A DNA stretch of 49,523 nucleotides from Bacteroidota bacterium (GCA_018267875.1 JAFDXP010000087.1:1-49523), one strand, 5' to 3'. Shown: positions 8,851-17,969, counted from the stretch's first letter. The notes: generated by a model from the sequence alone, not told the origin. Numbers and translations: made by a program.

Positions 8851-8881
8851 AAAATAGGTATGAGCAATTGCCCATACCTAT
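8851..8881 (-). terminator. Terminator of the ferredoxin gene
   Basis: Nine-base-pair stem ATAGGTATG / CATACCTAT (8854-8862 and 8873-8881), with the palindrome GCAATTGC in the loop and TTTT after it on the minus strand. The stem begins inside the stop codon of the ferredoxin gene (8878-8880). Confidence 0.7.
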
Positions 8882-9225
8882 AAGTGCATTTTATCCTTTT
8901 TAGCTAATAATTCTTCTACCGTTTCTCGATACATTTCATCGGGAACACAACAATCTACGGGACAAACAGCAGCACATTGAGGTTCATCGTGAAAACCTTG
9001 ACACTCAGTACATTTATCCGGTGTGATGTAATAAACATCTACTGCTTTGGGTGCATGTCTTGTATCTGCACCGGTTGTAGAGCCGTCCATCAATACAAAG
9101 TTGCCTTTCACATTTGTGCCGTCTGCCATTGCCCACTCAACTCCGCCTTCATAGATTGCATTGTTAGGACATTCGGGTTCGCAAGCCCCGCAATTGATAC
9201 ATTCGTCTGTTATTTTAATAGCCAT
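8878..9225 (-). CDS. 4Fe-4S dicluster ferredoxin
   Basis: Small soluble electron carrier of 115 residues. Two cluster-binding motifs are seen: [13 protein letters not shown] near the N-terminus (about 8-20), and [22 protein letters not shown] near residues 73-94. The second motif carries an extra insertion between its second and third cysteines, as in Allochromatium-type ferredoxins. Between the clusters is an insertion of about 50 residues ([20 protein letters not shown]) that is commonly seen in Bacteroidota ferredoxins of this type. It is transcribed divergently from the acyl-CoA reductase gene across a 71-base gap, which suggests a shared control region. The physiological partner is unknown. 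Confidence 0.92.
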   Translation of the reverse strand: MAIKITDECINCGACEPECPNNAIYEGGVEWAMADGTNVKGNFVLMDGSTTGADTRHAPKAVDVYYITPDKCTECQGFHDEPQCAAVCPVDCCVPDEMYRETVEELLAKKDKMHL

Positions 9226-9259
9226 ATAAATACCTTAGTTGTTTTGGGATTATTCAGGT

Positions 9260-9267
9260 CAAAGTTA
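9260..9267 (-). promoter_or_regulatory. Candidate -7 element for the ferredoxin gene
   Basis: On the minus strand reads TAACTTTG followed by AC, matching TAnnTTTG, 34 bases upstream of the ferredoxin ATG. The plus strand over the same spot reads ACAATTTCGCAC, a weaker element that could serve the divergent acyl-CoA reductase gene, so the two promoters may overlap. Confidence 0.5.
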
Positions 9268-9296
9268 CAATTTCGCACACAGAATTTTAAGCTTCC

Positions 9297-10289
9297 ATGA
9301 ACATAGAAAAAAGAATAGATCTTCTCAAAAAATTAGGTCAATACATGCTTTCTGACGATGCTGATTGGGTAATAGCTCAACAAAGCGCATGCAACATGAA
9401 TGCATGGTTCACAAGAGAAAGTGTTGACTTATCTATTCAAAACATCGTAAATCAATATTTACAACCATCCTTGTTGAAAGAATGGCTTGCCAAATATTCT
9501 CTACCGATTCAAGCAAAAAAAGTTGGGATCATTATGGCTGGCAATATTCCTTTGGTCGGGTTTCATGATTTCCTTTGTTGTTTTGTTTGCGCTCACTATC
9601 AATACATCAAGTTATCCTCAAAAGATGATGTCCTTTTAAGAAAATTGATAGAAAAACTACTTGAATGGGAACCCAATTTGAACAATGAAATTTTCATAGC
9701 AGACAACTTAAAAAACTGCGAAGCTTACATTGCTACGGGCAACAATAATAGTGCTCGGTATTTTGAACAATACTTTGGTAAATATCCCAACATCATTCGA
9801 CGCAATCGCACGTCTGTAGCCATTTTAGAAGGAACTGAATTAGAAAATGAATTTACAGCTTTAGCAAACGATGTCTTTAGTTATTATGGACTTGGTTGTC
9901 GAAATGTTACCCAACTATGCGTTCCGAAAGGCTATGATTTTTCTCTATTATTAGAGTCACTCAAACCATTTAGTAGTGAACTCATGTTGCACCACAAATA
10001 CAAGAACAATTACGACTACTATTGTGCAATTTATATGCTGAATAAAATTTCCTTTTTAACCAATGACTCCTTGATGTTAGTTGAGAATGAATTACCCTTT
10101 TCAGCCGTAAGTGTTTTGCACTATCGCTATTATTCAAACATGCAGCAACTTGCTCATGAATTAGAAATTAGTGGAAATGTTCAAACAATTGTTGGGCGAG
10201 GGTTTACACCATTTGGAACAGCACAAATACCTTCTCTATCCGATTATGCTGATGGTGTTGACACAATGGCGTTTTTATGTGAAATTTGA
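9297..10289 (+). CDS. LuxC-like acyl-CoA reductase
   Basis: Aldehyde-dehydrogenase-like protein of 330 residues of the acyl-CoA reductase (LuxC) family, which reduces an activated fatty acyl thioester to an aldehyde with NADPH. The cofactor-binding region is near 75-95 (KKVGIIMAGNIPLVGFHDF) and the likely nucleophile is Cys201 in YYGLGCRNVTQLC. It is much shorter than the roughly 480-residue LuxC of luminous bacteria, but this length is normal for the Bacteroidota version. No luciferase or LuxD/LuxE partner is nearby. It faces the ferredoxin gene and converges on the COG2509 oxidoreductase gene. The true acyl substrate is unknown; roles in lipid or aryl-polyene-type metabolism are only conjecture. 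Confidence 0.85.
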   Translation: MNIEKRIDLLKKLGQYMLSDDADWVIAQQSACNMNAWFTRESVDLSIQNIVNQYLQPSLLKEWLAKYSLPIQAKKVGIIMAGNIPLVGFHDFLCCFVCAHYQYIKLSSKDDVLLRKLIEKLLEWEPNLNNEIFIADNLKNCEAYIATGNNNSARYFEQYFGKYPNIIRRNRTSVAILEGTELENEFTALANDVFSYYGLGCRNVTQLCVPKGYDFSLLLESLKPFSSELMLHHKYKNNYDYYCAIYMLNKISFLTNDSLMLVENELPFSAVSVLHYRYYSNMQQLAHELEISGNVQTIVGRGFTPFGTAQIPSLSDYADGVDTMAFLCEI

Positions 10290-10303
10290 TAAGGCTTTAG
10301 CGA

Positions 10304-11863
10304 TTAACAATTCAATGATTTTGCGGCCATTTCCGCACATCGTTCTCCATCAATTGCAGCCGAAACAATACCACCGGCATAGCCAGCGCCTTCAGCACAA
10401 GGATAAAGCCCTTTTATTTGTACATGCTCAAGTGATTCATTATGACGAGGAATGCGAACGGGTGAACTGGTGCGGCTTTCCGTAGCTACCATCACGGCAT
10501 CGTTGGTGAAATATCCTTTCATCTTTTCACCAAAGGATTTGAGTGCTTTGCTAAGTGCTGTGCTTATTTCTTTGGGCAATAGTTCATGAAGAGGGATGCT
10601 GGTAATTCCTGGTAGGTATGAACAAAGCGGCAATGAAGAAGAAGTTTTATTGTTGATAAAATCTACCATCCGTTGAGCAGGAGCAACCAGATTGCCACCA
10701 CCGGCTAAAAATGCCTGCTGTTCTACCATTCGCTGATAATTCATACCAGCCAAATTTCCTTTTAAACCATATCGTGCGAAATCTTTTTCATCAACCGAAA
10801 CAACTGTTCCAGAGTTTGCAAATGGATTGTTACGCTTGCTGGGAGACCAACCATTTACTACAATTTCTCCCACCTCAGTAGCAGCCGGTGCAATAATACC
10901 TCCAGGACACATACAAAAGGAAAATACCCCACGCCCTTCACTTTGTGTTACTAAAGAATAGCTGGCGGGTGGTAAATTTTCATCTCTTATACTACAACGA
11001 TATTGCGCTTTGTCTATCAAAGTTTGTTGATGTTCGATGCGAACACCAAGGGCAAAGGGTTTGGCTTCTATTGCAATCTTTTTTCTTTCAAGCAATTCAA
11101 AAATATCACGAGCAGAATGCCCCGTAGCTAAAATCAGTGTTGAACAAGCGATCTTTATTCCATCCTGAGTTTCAACCCCTTCTACTCTATCTCCATTTAG
11201 CTTTATATCTGTAAGCTTTTGATTGAATAAAACTTCTCCGCCACAAGCTTCAATCTGCAACCGAATAGCCGTGATTATATGAGGAAGTTTGTTTGTTCCA
11301 ATATGTGGATGTGCTTCAAAAAGAATTGTAGGATCTGCACCAAAGTGAACAAAAAGCTGTAAAATCTTAGACACATCGCCCCGTTTTGTAGAACGAGTAT
11401 AGAGCTTCCCATCGCTGTAAGTACCGGCACCACCTTCACCAAAACAATAATTACTTTCCGGGTTTACAATTCCATTTTTATTCATTACCGCCAAATCTCT
11501 ACGACGACTTCGTACATCTTTGCCTCTTTCGATAAGGATTGGTTTCACACCTAAAGCAATCAATCGCAATGCAGCAAATAAACCAGCAGGACCAGCTCCT
11601 ACAATCACAACCGGCGTTGAACTTCCAACGAAATTTAGTTCGGGTGAAAAAGGGGTTTGTTTGGGTAGCTCTTGATCTACAGCCACAGACAATTGTAACA
11701 CTATCAATGGTTGCCTACTGCGTGCATCAATAGATCTCTTTTCAATTTTATAGTCTCTGATTCGCGTTGATCGAATGTGTAATTGTTCAGCAATATGCTG
11801 ATAGATTATTCTCTTAGATTCGGCATTTTTAGGCGAAATCCGAATAGTTACTGTTTGAATCAT
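10304..11863 (-). CDS. FAD-dependent oxidoreductase, COG2509 type
   Basis: Flavoprotein of 519 residues. An N-terminal extension of about 85 residues resembles the small alpha/beta domain that precedes the dinucleotide fold in COG2509 proteins. It is followed by the FAD-binding GxGxxG motif (VIVGAGPAGLFAALRL, about 84-100), the second motif with LILATGHSARDIF (about 240-252), and the C-terminal FAD site (GLYPCAEGAGYAGGIVSAA, near 490-508). The ESNYCFGEGGAGTYSDGKL block is characteristic. The family is widespread but its reaction is not known. It converges on the acyl-CoA reductase with a 14-base gap and lies 47 bases downstream of dsbD. Confidence 0.85.
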   Translation of the reverse strand: MIQTVTIRISPKNAESKRIIYQHIAEQLHIRSTRIRDYKIEKRSIDARSRQPLIVLQLSVAVDQELPKQTPFSPELNFVGSSTPVVIVGAGPAGLFAALRLIALGVKPILIERGKDVRSRRRDLAVMNKNGIVNPESNYCFGEGGAGTYSDGKLYTRSTKRGDVSKILQLFVHFGADPTILFEAHPHIGTNKLPHIITAIRLQIEACGGEVLFNQKLTDIKLNGDRVEGVETQDGIKIACSTLILATGHSARDIFELLERKKIAIEAKPFALGVRIEHQQTLIDKAQYRCSIRDENLPPASYSLVTQSEGRGVFSFCMCPGGIIAPAATEVGEIVVNGWSPSKRNNPFANSGTVVSVDEKDFARYGLKGNLAGMNYQRMVEQQAFLAGGGNLVAPAQRMVDFINNKTSSSLPLCSYLPGITSIPLHELLPKEISTALSKALKSFGEKMKGYFTNDAVMVATESRTSSPVRIPRHNESLEHVQIKGLYPCAEGAGYAGGIVSAAIDGERCAEMAAKSLNC

Positions 11864-11910
11864 GGCGTTAGGTTTTTATCCTAAAAGCACTATAATATCA
11901 ATAGGCTACC

Positions 11911-14052
11911 TTACTTTAAATGCTTACTAAATGTAGCTTTCACTTTATCCAAATGATCTACAAATTTTTGCACATTCGGGTCATAAGAATAACCATTGTC
12001 AACTAATTTATTTCCATTTTCATCTACATAAAAGTAAAATGGCTGTGAATTAGAGTTGAATTTTGATGCTTGTAAATGCTCATTCCAATCTCCCAGTGTT
12101 ACTACTTGCGAATTAAGCTCTTTAGAAAAGAATTGCTTGTCTTTGGGTAAATCAATTTTATCATAATCACAATACAGAGAAGCAATGATAAAATCATTTT
12201 TTAATCGTTTCATTACTTCAGGCTGGCTCCACACTTGACTTTCCATCTTTCGACAGTTGACACAGTTAATACCCGTAAAATCAAGCATCACAGGCTTCTT
12301 TAACACCTTAGCCGCATGAAGTGCCTCTTCATAATCAAAATAAGTAACTAAACCGGATTGAACAACAATTGGCGGTTCATAAATCTTCATATCTTTCACA
12401 TACTTCTGTGGTGCCACTTCACTATTTTCGAGTGCTCTATTTTGTGTGTCTGGATGTCCATCGCCACCATTACTTACTACATAATCTTGTGTTCCCATTG
12501 GTGGAATAAATTGACTCATTCCATTCAAAGGTGCACCCCACATGCCGGGAACTAAATAAACAGAGAAACTAAAACAAACGATAGCCAAGAAAAGTTTGAA
12601 AATTGAAACATACTCTTGACCATAAATATTTTTGGGTGAGGCATCATCATGCGAAAGCTTTAGCCGCCCTAACAGATATAAACCAAGTAGGAAAGAAAGT
12701 ACAATCCAAATTGCAATAAACACTTCTCGATCTAATAAACGCCAACCTTGTGCCAGATCTGCGTTGGACAAGAACTTCATTGCCAACATTAACTCTAAAA
12801 ATCCCAAAACAACTTTAACCTGGTTAAGCCAACCGCCAGAAGTTGCCATTTTATTAAGCAAACCCGGAAAAACAGCGAATAAGGCAAAAGGCAATGCCAA
12901 GCCTACCGAAAAACCAAACATGCCCAACATTGGTCCGACTACTCCACCTCGTCCGGCTAACACTAATAAAGGACCTACAATTGGCCCAGTACAGGAAAAA
13001 GAAACTATTACGAGTGTGAGTGCCATAAAGAAAATGCCGCTAAAACTCCCGATGCCGGCCTTACTATCCGTTTTACTTGTCCATGATGAGGGCAATGTTA
13101 TTTCGAAAGCACCTAAAAACGAAACACCAAAAATGATGAAAATTATAAAGAAGAAAAGATTAGCAATCCAGTTGGTAGAAAGGTTGTTTAAAGCATTGGC
13201 TCCAAATAATACAGAAATCAGAACACCTAAAATTGTAAAGATCAAAATAATAGAAAGAGAATACCAAGTGGCATTTTTAATACCTTCTGCACGAGTTTTA
13301 CTTCGTTTCGTAAAGAAACTGACAGTGATGGGAATCATGGAATACACACAAGGCGTAATCACTGCAGCCAATCCACCGCCCAAAGCCATAAAAAACAACC
13401 AAAGAAGTCCGTGTTGTGTATCGTCATCTGAAGTTGAACTATTTTTTGACCCATTCTCTGTTTTGTTTGACTCTATATTAGAGGGTGTATCCGTATGGGA
13501 GGGAACTGATGCTACAATTTTTTTTGAGGTATCTACTGATTGTTCAATTGCCGTTTGAACCGTGTCTTCAACTGCTTTAGAGCCGGCAATTCCGCTTATT
13601 TCAAAAGAAAACTTTTTGTTTTTAGGCGGCAAACACATGGACTCGTCACACACCTGATATCGATGAGTGCCTGAAATAGTTGTGTTAGTTTTTACTTGAA
13701 CTGTTTGAGAATATTCTACTTGATTAAGAAAATAGTGTACGGTCCCATCTATGCCTTCCATTGGTCCGGAAATCATTTTTCCAGATTCTTTTATTGTCCC
13801 AATTTTTTTAACAGAAGCATTGTTGTCAAAAGTAAATTGAGGCGGCTCTTGTAAACCATCACCACCTGGATTGACAGACCAAATATGCCAATGCTCTTTC
13901 AGTTTCAACTTAAATACAAGGTCGAAGGTGCTATCATTTTTCTTTTTCAAATCATAGCTCCAATGAGTTGGGTCTTGAACGATCTGAGCCTGAACACTAC
14001 CCATAAAAAGTAGCGAAAAACAAGAGAATAAAAACAGTCGAAAAAAATGCAT
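11911..14052 (-). CDS. dsbD: Thiol:disulfide interchange protein DsbD
   Basis: Inner-membrane protein that passes reducing power from cytoplasmic thioredoxin to periplasmic thiol proteins, used in cytochrome c maturation and disulfide isomerisation. The start was moved to the ATG at 14052, which begins a good signal peptide (MHFFRLFLFSCFSLLF); this gives 713 residues. Domains: periplasmic N-domain (about 24-150) with the redox pair in YQVCDESMCLPPK; a low-complexity linker; a CcdA-like membrane core of about eight or nine segments (about 215-510) with cysteines in TPCVYSMIP and FSCTGPIVGPLL; and a C-terminal thioredoxin domain with GINCVNCRKMES. All three redox pairs are present. A paralogue of the N-domain alone lies directly upstream. 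Confidence 0.93.
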   Translation of the reverse strand: MHFFRLFLFSCFSLLFMGSVQAQIVQDPTHWSYDLKKKNDSTFDLVFKLKLKEHWHIWSVNPGGDGLQEPPQFTFDNNASVKKIGTIKESGKMISGPMEGIDGTVHYFLNQVEYSQTVQVKTNTTISGTHRYQVCDESMCLPPKNKKFSFEISGIAGSKAVEDTVQTAIEQSVDTSKKIVASVPSHTDTPSNIESNKTENGSKNSSTSDDDTQHGLLWLFFMALGGGLAAVITPCVYSMIPITVSFFTKRSKTRAEGIKNATWYSLSIILIFTILGVLISVLFGANALNNLSTNWIANLFFFIIFIIFGVSFLGAFEITLPSSWTSKTDSKAGIGSFSGIFFMALTLVIVSFSCTGPIVGPLLVLAGRGGVVGPMLGMFGFSVGLALPFALFAVFPGLLNKMATSGGWLNQVKVVLGFLELMLAMKFLSNADLAQGWRLLDREVFIAIWIVLSFLLGLYLLGRLKLSHDDASPKNIYGQEYVSIFKLFLAIVCFSFSVYLVPGMWGAPLNGMSQFIPPMGTQDYVVSNGGDGHPDTQNRALENSEVAPQKYVKDMKIYEPPIVVQSGLVTYFDYEEALHAAKVLKKPVMLDFTGINCVNCRKMESQVWSQPEVMKRLKNDFIIASLYCDYDKIDLPKDKQFFSKELNSQVVTLGDWNEHLQASKFNSNSQPFYFYVDENGNKLVDNGYSYDPNVQKFVDHLDKVKATFSKHLK

Positions 14053-14118
14053 CTCGATGGTTGAAGTGTTTTGTGGACAAACGTGTCCGATAATTAAAAA
14101 CTGCAAAAAAGATTTTTC

Positions 14119-14574
14119 CTAATCTTTAATAATGAATTCAAACTTTTTCTTTTTAGGAGGTAAGCACATGCTATTATTACACACTTGATATTCATGTTCT
14201 CCCATAATTTTAGCTCCGGGTTTAGCTTGAACCAATTGACTAAATGTAACGATTCCTTCATAGTAACGAACAGGATGATCAATACCTTCCATTTTTTCAA
14301 TTTTCAATTTGCCTTGTTCCTTCACTTTTCCTATAAACTTTATGGCAGTATTCTTGTCAAAATAAAAACTGGGTGGGATAAGCATGTCATCGCCTGCATT
14401 TTGTGAAAACACATGCCAACTTTCATTGAGCTTTACTATAAATGCCAATTCATATTGATTGTTACTCTTTTTATGCACTTCATATCGCCAAGTTGTGGGG
14501 TCATTTACAATTTGTGCAAAAGTTTGACTTACAAAAATGAATAACAGAGCAACGCTAAAAAACACCTTCTTCAT
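14119..14574 (-). CDS. Stand-alone DsbD N-terminal domain protein
   Basis: Secreted protein of 151 residues: a signal peptide (MKKVFFSVALLFIFVSQTFA) and one domain homologous to the N-domain of the neighbouring DsbD. The two share the opening QIV.DPT.W, the pattern WHV/IWS..., MEGID, and the redox pair YQVCNNSMCLPPKKKKF. In E. coli the matching cysteines of DsbD alpha accept electrons from the membrane domain and pass them to substrates. This copy therefore probably acts as a free periplasmic thiol carrier served by the DsbD next door. It starts one base after the purQ stop codon and precedes dsbD by 66 bases, so the three are likely one transcript. Confidence 0.85.
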   Translation of the reverse strand: MKKVFFSVALLFIFVSQTFAQIVNDPTTWRYEVHKKSNNQYELAFIVKLNESWHVFSQNAGDDMLIPPSFYFDKNTAIKFIGKVKEQGKLKIEKMEGIDHPVRYYEGIVTFSQLVQAKPGAKIMGEHEYQVCNNSMCLPPKKKKFEFIIKD

Positions 14575-14575
14575 A

Positions 14576-15268
14576 TTAATTCATTTTAGCAAAAGCTTCT
14601 AAAATCATTCTACCATCAACGTTACTTAAAACATGACTGGTAGCTCTTTCAGGATGTGGCATCATGCCAAATACATTTCTGGCTTTGTTACAGATTCCGG
14701 CAATATTGCTGGTTGAGCCATTGGGGTTTGCATCTAAATGAACATTCCCTGCTTCATCGCAATACCTGAATACAATTTGCTGGTTAGCTTTTATCAGTTC
14801 CATTGTTGTTGCATCTGCAAAATAGCGTCCTTCTCCATGTGCTACAGGAATTTTAAGAATTTTCTCTCCTACTTTAGCACCTATTAAGTTTTCCTTGGAG
14901 TCACTTTTTATAAACACATTTTTACACACAAATTTTTGATGATCATTTTGCAACAATACACCTGGTAATAAACCGCTTTCACAAAGAATTTGAAAACCGT
15001 TGCAAACACCCAAAACTTTACCGCCTGAGTTAGCAAAATTTATAACCTGTTCCATCATCGGACTAAAACGAGCCAATGCCCCACAGCGCAAGTAGTCGCC
15101 ATAAGAAAAACCACCGGGTAACACTAAACAATCATCCTTTGAAAATTGGCTGAGATCGCGGTCTTTGTGCCATAGCATGACCACTTCATTTTGTAAATCA
15201 TCTCGAAGGGCGTGCATCATATCACGATCGCAATTGGATCCCGGGAAAACTATAACTCCGAACTTCAT
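14576..15268 (-). CDS. purQ: Phosphoribosylformylglycinamidine synthase, glutaminase subunit PurQ
   Basis: Glutamine amidotransferase subunit of FGAM synthase, the fourth step of purine biosynthesis; it releases ammonia from glutamine for PurL. The 230-residue protein starts at the ATG at 15268 (MKFGVIVFPGSNCDRDM); an adjacent TTG one codon upstream is less likely. The class I glutaminase catalytic Cys lies in KVLGVCNGFQIL (about residue 90) and the His/Glu pair in MPHPERA near the C-terminus. Its small size shows the split PurL/PurQ/PurS form of the enzyme. purL and purS are not in the window. It lies three bases after the DUF6427 gene and one base before the nDsbD gene. Confidence 0.96.
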   Translation of the reverse strand: MKFGVIVFPGSNCDRDMMHALRDDLQNEVVMLWHKDRDLSQFSKDDCLVLPGGFSYGDYLRCGALARFSPMMEQVINFANSGGKVLGVCNGFQILCESGLLPGVLLQNDHQKFVCKNVFIKSDSKENLIGAKVGEKILKIPVAHGEGRYFADATTMELIKANQQIVFRYCDEAGNVHLDANPNGSTSNIAGICNKARNVFGMMPHPERATSHVLSNVDGRMILEAFAKMN

Positions 15269-15271
15269 CAA

Positions 15272-16267
15272 CTAAGTAGATTGTTGTGTGAGTGCCAGTT
15301 GGCAAAAAATTAATAGAATAACTGAAAAATAAAAGGCGAAATTACTAAACCACTTGCGTTTTTCCACTACATAACATTGAGTAATCATTAAAGCAACTGA
15401 TGGCATTATAAATAAAAAACCGGTAGCAGAGTTTGAAATTGATAGCAACATGACGCTGATACCAAATACTAAATACAAGATAAGTACACCCCACGCTCGA
15501 CGAACATAAACAGTCAACTTTGCTACTTGAGTTTGCAACAAAACCAATCCTATCAATATGAGTAATGACACGCCGACCACAGCACTAAAAAAATAAACTG
15601 GTTGAATGATAGGCGGTATTGAAATTGAATGCCATTCTATTAGTGTAGCTAACAAACTAAACCTGTCAAACAAAAACAACAAACCGGCAAGCAGATACAA
15701 GGGGGTAAGAATACCCATTAAACCAACTGTCCATTCACCTATATTAAGTGGACGAAGAAGGGCTAAACTCAATAAGAACAAAATAAAAAAAACTATTGCC
15801 GGAGGATACACGATCACTGCTAAACTTAAAATAAATGCAGCATTGAAAATTTGTTTTCGGGGTTGAGATGTTTGATTAAACCCAAGCATCAAGTAAACAC
15901 ATCCAAGCAATGCCCAATTAGCAATCAAGGGTGCACTAAACGTACTCATGGCAGGATGAAATGACGTTAATAACAAATAGCTAAATGCAGGCAAATAAGT
16001 GTTGAGATAAAAAAGTTTATGACGAACGCTAATGTAGTTGATATACAATGCTTGTAATAATAACATGGTTATAGCTAATGCTGTAAACATGATTTTGTTA
16101 TCGTGAAAAACGAAAGATAAAGCCCGTAGAATATAGTCAAACACAAATTGATTAGCTAAAGCTTCCGGCATGACAGGATGTGACAATGCCTGAAACTTCA
16201 GCAACAGTGCAGAAATGATGAGAATGAGTACAGTAAAGGGGCTAAATTGGCGAAACAAATGCAACAC
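15272..16267 (-). CDS. DUF6427 family integral membrane protein
   Basis: Polytopic membrane protein of 331 residues with about nine or ten hydrophobic segments from residue 10 to the end and few charged residues outside the loops. The pattern (LFRQFSPFTVLILI start, a YPPAIVFFILFLLSLALLRP segment, and a GEWTVGLMG loop) fits the DUF6427 family of Bacteroidota, whose function is unknown. The start is a GTG at 16267, followed by TTG; no in-frame ATG precedes the first membrane segment. It lies between an unrecognised secreted protein (24 bases upstream) and purQ (three bases downstream), so it is in an operon. Confidence 0.7.
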   Translation of the reverse strand: MLHLFRQFSPFTVLILIISALLLKFQALSHPVMPEALANQFVFDYILRALSFVFHDNKIMFTALAITMLLLQALYINYISVRHKLFYLNTYLPAFSYLLLTSFHPAMSTFSAPLIANWALLGCVYLMLGFNQTSQPRKQIFNAAFILSLAVIVYPPAIVFFILFLLSLALLRPLNIGEWTVGLMGILTPLYLLAGLLFLFDRFSLLATLIEWHSISIPPIIQPVYFFSAVVGVSLLILIGLVLLQTQVAKLTVYVRRAWGVLILYLVFGISVMLLSISNSATGFLFIMPSVALMITQCYVVEKRKWFSNFAFYFSVILLIFCQLALTQQST

Positions 16268-16291
16268 AAACGCTAATAATTTACAGAGCTG

Positions 16292-17752
16292 CTAAAATAT
16301 TACTTTAGCAAACGTGATTTGCTTTTTACGCAAACAAGGGATAATTAATTCTCGAAGTGCAACTTGTTTGGCTGAACGTGGCAGCCAATCTGGGTCGTTA
16401 GAAGTGCCGGCAGCCAATGATCGCATATCCACTTTCCCTTGCCCATCAACAGTTGCCAATTGTATGCGAGAACTTCGTGTATTAAAATCATTAAACAAAA
16501 AAGCCAAGCTACCACCTGTGTTTAATAATCCATAAGAGGAAAACATGCCGCCATCTTCTTGTGAATATTGGTTTTTACGAACAAATGAATGCCATTGCCT
16601 TACACCATCAGCGTCGTATGATATGGCAAGTATATCGTTATAGTTATACTCTCGAATTGTTTGCGACATGTAGGGGCTGTAGTAATAAGAATAATAAAAT
16701 CCACCCCAACCACCTGGTGTTACGGTGCGTGTAGTAATATAGAAGTCTTCAGAAATCAATACAAATCCACCATCCTTTTTGATAATCATTTGTTTCACTT
16801 GATAGTCATTAAAAGCTCTTTTCAAATTTCGTTCACCAGTAGCCATGCGTAAAGGTTCATCAAATGGAATCAATTTCCTATTGTGCCAAGAACTATCGGC
16901 AACATCATAATAAGCAAACAAAACGCCTTGATAATTTCCGTTCTTTTTGTCAGAATAAAACCCTCCTGTATAAAGCTTATTATTTACGTTATCCAATTTC
17001 ATAAAAACGCTGGCAGCATACATATCGTTTAAGGGTAGTTCCTTAATAAAAAATCTACGCGCTGCTTTATTCAATGATAACAGCCAAACTTGATCTGCAT
17101 AATTTCTTGAACCATTAGGGGTAAATGTTGGTAAGAAAAACCTACCTTCATTATCCACTATTCCTTCTCCATGACTGACATCATTATCCGCCGCAAACGT
17201 TGCATTTCCTCTTTGTAGATTAGATAGATCATCATCCAACCAAATACCCGAGAAATTGAGTGTTCTACCATGCTCTTCTAATCCATACACTAAAATCTCT
17301 TTCTTATTATCACTGACTGCAGAAGAAAAATAACTTCGACTTGGTCCCCAAATACCTGTCTTTGCTGAGGTAAGTTGAATAGGTCCTTTCAACAATCGTC
17401 CTCGATCATCTAACAAGGCTGCATATTGCACTACTTTGCCCGTTTCAATGGCTTGATATAGCACTATTATTTTGTCTGAATAATTGATAAATCTTGTTTC
17501 ATAAATTTTTCGAGGAAAGAAATCTAACAAGATTGTTGCAAGTTTTTCCATACTGTCATTATACGCTTCTAAATAGAAACCATCAGCAGCACTTCTATAC
17601 ACATAGGTTCGCAAACCTACCTTACCCACAACCGAAAAATCTCCGTTATTTAAATCAAACTTTTCGTAGGGTGCATACAGCACTTCTTGTGCTTCTGCAC
17701 AAAAAACAAACAGAAGCAATAGTATGCTGACAAACCACTTCAACCTATTCAT
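16292..17752 (-). CDS. Secreted protein of unknown function, possible beta-propeller
   Basis: Predicted exported protein of 486 residues with an N-terminal signal peptide (MNRLKWFVSILLLLFVFCAEA). I do not recognise the family. The mature part is rich in short beta strands with repeated patterns such as G.IVDNEGRFFLPTF, KLYTGGFYSDK and GGFVLISEDFYI, suggesting blades of a propeller. Near residues 365-385 is an unusual aromatic patch (GGWGGFYYSYYYSPY). There is no T9SS sorting domain, lipobox or C-terminal aromatic barrel ending, so it is probably periplasmic. It heads a likely operon with the DUF6427 protein and purQ. An alternative is an outer-membrane-associated WD40/NHL-like protein. Confidence 0.6.
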   Translation of the reverse strand: MNRLKWFVSILLLLFVFCAEAQEVLYAPYEKFDLNNGDFSVVGKVGLRTYVYRSAADGFYLEAYNDSMEKLATILLDFFPRKIYETRFINYSDKIIVLYQAIETGKVVQYAALLDDRGRLLKGPIQLTSAKTGIWGPSRSYFSSAVSDNKKEILVYGLEEHGRTLNFSGIWLDDDLSNLQRGNATFAADNDVSHGEGIVDNEGRFFLPTFTPNGSRNYADQVWLLSLNKAARRFFIKELPLNDMYAASVFMKLDNVNNKLYTGGFYSDKKNGNYQGVLFAYYDVADSSWHNRKLIPFDEPLRMATGERNLKRAFNDYQVKQMIIKKDGGFVLISEDFYITTRTVTPGGWGGFYYSYYYSPYMSQTIREYNYNDILAISYDADGVRQWHSFVRKNQYSQEDGGMFSSYGLLNTGGSLAFLFNDFNTRSSRIQLATVDGQGKVDMRSLAAGTSNDPDWLPRSAKQVALRELIIPCLRKKQITFAKVIF

Positions 17753-17910
17753 GTTTCAAATTTACTAGTCCGAGCACTAATGATTTGCAAAATTGTTTCA
17801 GCCTTCATTAGATATTTTACTTTTACCCAATATAGACAAATTAAAAGAGTCAAACTTACATTTTGAATATCCACTACACTCATTTTCAATTTAGCACTCA
17901 ATTTCGAGTA

Positions 17911-17946
17911 AAAAAAATGGACGCAAGATTAATTCTTCACGTCCAT
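17911..17946 (-). terminator. Rho-independent terminator of pruA
   Basis: Stem ATGGACG / CGTCCAT with an inner AAGA/TCTT helix (17917-17946), followed on the minus strand by a run of eight T-rich bases. It lies 23 bases past the pruA stop codon. The rest of 17753-17910 is AT-rich with no other clear element, apart from a weak TAAATTTG at 17757-17764 on the minus strand, too close to the next gene's ATG to be trusted. Confidence 0.8.
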
Positions 17947-17969
17947 AACAAATTAAATACAAAATCTAC

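Noticed and set aside
8253-10289. Search for a lux or antibiotic-type gene cluster around the LuxC-like gene
   Set aside because: Flanking genes are ordinary (dprA, lipoprotein, ferredoxin, COG2509 flavoprotein); no luciferase, synthetase or carrier-protein genes are present.
12632-13558. Long plus-strand open frame (308 codons) inside the dsbD gene
   Set aside because: It is the reverse-strand shadow of the DsbD membrane domain; its composition (many Lys, Pro, Asn and Thr) is that of antisense hydrophobic codons, and it has no family resemblance or promoter.
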